Source: Dryococelus australis (Eukaryota > Arthropoda > Insecta > Phasmatodea > Phasmatidae). Taken from it: 64,000 bases of DNA. Under the pieces are notes generated by a model. The model saw only the letters and a list, made by a program, of their open reading frames with translations, searched no databases and had not been told where the DNA came from. Location: the NCBI GenBank assembly GCA_029891345.1, contig CM056993.1:110896123-110960122 (forward strand), read 5' to 3'. Position numbers and translations under genes: made by a program. Of this stretch, positions 59,812 to 64,000 are shown piece by piece. Positions within the stretch are counted from its first letter, which is position 1; the number at the start of each line of letters is the position of its first letter.

Positions 59812-62800
59812 CTAGTTGAAAGGAAGAGGACACAACTTAATAGCTGGCCTGGTGAAGGTGCCTTGTTTTGTACGAATCTCAGCAACATGCACAACACCAT
59901 CTGCCCCAGGGTAGATCTTTACTATTCTACCAAGCTTCCACCGCAAGGGGGGCAAGCTTTGGTCTTTTACCAAAACCAAGCTGCCTTCAATTATGTTGTC
60001 TTCTCCACTGTTCCACTTAACCTTGGGCTCAAGATAATGGAGATACTCCACATGCCACCGCTTCCAAAACGACTGGTGGATCTGCTGTAGGAGTGACCAC
60101 CTAGTCAACCTGTTGGCTGGAGTTGATGACATATCCAGTTCAGGCAATATCTGTGCTGGACCCATTATAAGAAAATGACTGGGAGTTAGTACAGAGACGT
60201 CATTAGGGTCACTCGACAATGGCACAGAGATCTTGAAGTGAGTGTTGCCTCAAGCTGGGCTAAACAGTGCTCAATACTTCATATGTCAGCAGCTGGGTCC
60301 CCACAACTTTCTTGATAACGGACTTGACAGATTTGATACCCGCCTCCCAAAGTCCATCGAAGTGAGGAGCTGCTGGAGGATTGAAGAGCAGGAAACCTTA
60401 TGCTCTGCTAAACTCTACAATCAGCTTGCGAGTGTCACTGTCAGCAAGATATTTTTGCACTTCTTCCAGCTGATGGCTGGCTCCAACGAAGTTAGTACCA
60501 CAGTCACTGTAAATGTTGGCACATTGTCCACGTCGAGCGACGAACCTCCTAAAGGCTGCCAGAAATGCCTCTGTTGATAAATCTGAAACAAGCTCTAGAT
60601 ATATGGCCTTTGTTGCAAAACACACAAACAGGCATATGTATGGCTGCAGCACACAAGGCTTTCTAAGTCTAGCCATGGTGATGGAGATGGGACCTCCATA
60701 ATCACTCCAGTGTTCATAAATGGCTCGGCCTGGCGCACCCTTTCAGCTGGAAGACATCCCATGATTGGTGTGAGGGATTTGGGATGTGTTTGAAAGCAGC
60801 GTATAAATTTATGAAGGCGGCTGCGAATGAGATTCCTGGTGCCAAGCACCCAAAATTCTCTTTGAAGCAATGACTGGAGCATCTGGGACCCTGGGCGAAA
60901 AATCTTTAAATGAATTTCATCAATCAGCAGCACTGCAAGACGACAATTGTTTGGGAGAAGGATTGGGTGTTTATCTTTGAATTGCAATTCAGCCCTTTGC
61001 AGTCGACCACCTACCCTCAGGATGCGTTCAGAATCTACAAAAGGAACCAGCTTCCGGATGAATGGAGAACAAGGTTAGTGCCTGGCAATACGAGCAAACT
61101 CTTCAACAAATTATATTTGCGAGATCTTGATTAGGATAGTTAGGACCCTTTACATCTCATCTCATCCTGACCACCAGAGGAGATGTGCGACAGGCTGGGC
61201 GGGAGTAAGGCCATGAGAAGCATAATCTACTGGATTCTGTTCACTCGGAACATGATGCCACCAATCGACAGAGATATGGTTCTGAATTTCAATTACTCTG
61301 TTCCCGACAAAGGTTTTCCACACATGTGATGAAGCTCTAATCCACGAAAGTGCAACTGAAGAGTCAGTCCAAGCATATGTCTCACTTGTCGATGATACAC
61401 TACAGCTGCATAATCCTTCTCTGAGCTGTTGGAGAAACCATGCAGTTCAATGATGGAGTCTACACTGCTAAGGGTGATACAGCGAGAAATGGTTATGTAG
61501 GAATAGCAAGACAACTCATTTTGAATGGTTTCCCACTTCGCAATGATGTTGGGAGGAGCCGAGCAATCCTAGTCAACACTTGCCAGCCACAGCTGTTGTA
61601 TCAAATTTTTGGCTAAGAGTGTCAATGGTGACAACCATCCCAGTTGGTAAAGAACCCAAGCTATGCCCAAAAGAATTTTACGTTTTGTTATATTCAGGGG
61701 TCTCAGTTGAATATCATAACTGAAAGTGTCTGAGCTGGGGTTCCATTGCAGCCCTAGAACCTTGACATATTGGTCTTCATCAAAAGAGTAGTATGTACCA
61801 GAGAGTTGCACATCCTCTGGACACATGCCTTCCAGCACAGCAGGGCAGTTACTGGTGAACTTGCGGAGCTGGAACCCACCTCGCGAAAGCAACTGTTGTA
61901 GTTCCTGCAGAAGTGACATTGTTGGTTCCCGTGACTACGTCATTGACATAAGAGTCAGACAACAAAACACTAGCAGCACTCGCATAGACTTCCTTCTGAT
62001 CTTCTGCTAGCTGATGCAAAGCTCTGAGAGCGAGAAATGGGGCCGAGCTAGCACTGTATGTAACAGTGTTAAGACGGTACACTTCGAGAGGCTGATCTTC
62101 AGACTCCCTCCAAACGATGCGCTGGTAATCTCTATATGCATCAGCTACCAGAATTTGGCGGTACATTTGTTTTATATCACCTGTAAATACAATCATTGGA
62201 ATTCAAAACTGAAGCAACACTTCTACTGTGTCCCTTTGAAGCTTAGGTCCAGTCAATAATACATCATTCAAAGACAAGCCAGAACTGGCCTTCGCAGATG
62301 CATCAAACACGACACAAAGTTTGGTGGTGGTACTATCAAGTGTGTGCACACAGTGATGTGGGATGTAATAAAAGCGACATAAATTCACATCTGAATGGTC
62401 AATACAACTCATATAACCTGAGTAAAAATAATCTTGCATAAATGAAACATAACCAGCCTTGAGATCTGGCTGGCATTTAAAACGACGTTCGAGTGAATGG
62501 AAATGACGAAGTACTGTGGAGTAGGAGTTGCCTAGGACAGCGTCTGGGTTCTTGAAGGGAAGTACATCACTGTAGCTACCATTTTCATGACAAGCATAGC
62601 CTTCTGCAAACAACTTTTCACAGAGCACATCATCTGGTGATGGTGTTGGTTTATCAGGAGGCAGTTCTTCCAGTTTCGAAAGTCGTTCCACCACAGTGCC
62701 CAGCGATGGGCTTAACAAACTGGAAGCCGCAAAGAATGATGAAATATGTGGTATGATTGCAAAGAAATAAGACAAACTGCTGTCAACCTTTCCATCATGA

Positions 62801-63870
62801 TCCAGCCAAAGTGCATGTCCAGAGCTACTGGAGTACCAGGCGGTCCTTCACACTTGCTTCCTTTCAATAAGTAGGGAAAAAGCTCTGCACCCAGCAGCAT
62901 GTCAATTGACCCTGGAGTCGCAAAGGCTGGGTCTGCCAACTACAGATGGGCAAGATGTCTCCAGGCTTGGGGTCCACAGGCGCAGATGGGAGGTGTCCTG
63001 TTATGGGAGGTAACACTAAAGCATCTATTGAAAATACTGTCCCTGTCTGTCCATTTTCTTTCTACGAGGAATACCCAAGCAAGATAAGCAATTTGTGGAG
63101 ATGAAATTGGCTTTACTTCCAGAGTCCAGTAACACTCTGATGGGCTGGAAGGCGCCTGACATATCTTGTACATCAATTACAGCAGTTGACAGCATAACCA
63201 CAGCACTGCTTGGTGTCTTCAAAAATGTGGAGCACACAGCCACAGTATAACGTGTATCACCACTCGAGCTGCTATCTGGCACATCTACAGATTGTCCTGA
63301 TCCATCTGAGACATCCTCTTGAGTGGATGGTTCCGGGAAGTGCAGCAGGGAGTGATGCCGTGACTTGGAGTGACTATACGAGACTTCTGAGGGACAGTTT
63401 CTGCACTGGTGCGAGGGCTGCAAACAGTTCAAACATAGTTTAAGTTCCTTGACAAGTGCACATCTTTCCTTGTGTGGCTTCTGTTGAAAGTGGGGGCATT
63501 TGTACAACAAATGTGCTGGGTTGCACAAGCTGCGAAAAGGGGTAGGTTTCACCATAAAGACACTGGATGAATGGTAACCTTAGCCAGTTTACGATCTGCT
63601 GAAACCTGCACAGGTTTGATCTTTTAGGGTACCAGCCTAGATATTGATGCAACTGCTTCCATAGCACTGCAATGTTTTTTTAAAAACTGCACAATGGACT
63701 TGCAAGTGGGGAGCTCAGTGTCTCTCAGGGCCATCTTCCATTGTGTTTGAAGTGGGTCATCCAGGATGGGCAGTAAAATTAAGCCCCAGTGCTGCGGAGG
63801 AACCTTCAGAGCTTCCAGTGCTGCTACATTCTCTGTTACAACTGTCAGCATCTGTCGCAATGAGGTGGAG
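59812..63870 (-). pseudogene. BEL/Pao gag-pol relic
   Basis: In minus-strand order: a gag segment (63624-63860, LKVPPQHWGLILLPILDD); zinc-knuckle CLNCLQPSHQCRNC near 63410; aspartic protease VLLDSGSKANFIS near 63120; reverse transcriptase with CVVFDASAKASSGLSLND near 62270-62330 and FTGDIKQMYRQI near 62170; RNase H remnants about 61300-61500; integrase with KAIYLELVSDLSTEAFLAA and IYSDCGTNFVGA near 60490-60620; and the Pao C-terminal domain 59812-60225. At least eight frame changes or stops break it. The polymerase box reads YVNDV where YVDD or YMDD is expected. It cannot make an intact polyprotein. Confidence 0.85.
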
Positions 63871-64000
63871 TTAGGTCGGGGTGATCAGCTACAAGAGCAC
63901 TGGACAAGTTAGAGAAGTTCACCCAGTCTTTTGCACATCCACTGAACTGTGGCAAGGAGATCTTGGGAAGTGATGCATTTACCTTCTGTGTGCTGGTAGC

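Larger units (their letters stand above)
59497..64000 (-). mobile_element. BEL/Pao LTR retrotransposon, 3' part, extends past window
   Basis: The 3' LTR is 59497-59677 (181 bp): on the minus strand it begins TGTTTGGGCC and ends GCCCAAACA. It is preceded on the minus strand by the purine-rich tract GATGGGCGGGAA, a plausible polypurine tract. Upstream lie pol and gag relics in normal BEL/Pao order. The 5' LTR and gag start are beyond 64000, so the target duplication cannot be checked (CATGT at 59492-59496 would be one copy). Confidence 0.85.

Overview
This is eukaryotic nuclear DNA, almost certainly from an arthropod and probably an insect with a large, transposon-rich genome. The introns are long and AT-rich, the splice sites are GT-AG, and the window carries BEL/Pao, Tc1, pogo/Tigger and hAT-type elements. 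The species cannot be fixed from sequence alone; a hemimetabolous insect is my guess.

One gene runs through the window on the + strand. I found 15 internal coding exons between 3114 and 58958. They join in frame (3116 nt, about 1038 codons) with consistent phases at every junction and encode about nine and a half spectrin repeats. The protein looks like the rod of a nesprin (Msp300/SYNE1 family), the giant actin-to-nuclear-envelope linker of muscle and other cells. The actin-binding N-terminus, the KASH C-terminus, the promoter and the UTRs lie outside the window. Only about 5.6% of the span is coding; introns run from 404 bp to 7.8 kb.

The introns hold the other content. 1-3.1 kb: part of dispersed repeat R1, a small pogo-type MITE and a TAAC-rich element. 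3.7-4.3 kb: a MITE. 7.5-8.7 kb: a dead Tc1 copy ending 215 bp before an exon. 11.3-16.8 kb: a hAT end, a TTAA-flanked MITE, a pogo tail fragment and R1 copy 2. 17.9-21.2 kb: a Tigger head fragment and a GC-richer block with relics of an unclassified reading frame. 35-38.7 kb: a second such block. 41.1-43.3 kb: three transposons nested in each other. 44.2-47.5 kb: R1 copy 3 with a 1445-bp hAT MITE inside it. 50.1-50.9 kb: another MITE. 54.4-58.7 kb: a G-poor (C/A/T-rich) block with a third unclassified relic. 59.5 kb to the window end: a decayed BEL/Pao retrotransposon on the minus strand.

The two most interesting observations are these. First, the rod is visibly built from a two-repeat (X-Y) unit, and several introns fall at the same residue and phase in different copies of that unit. 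Second, the R1 copies share a core but have unrelated termini, and one copy carries a datable nested hAT insertion whose empty site is preserved in another copy.
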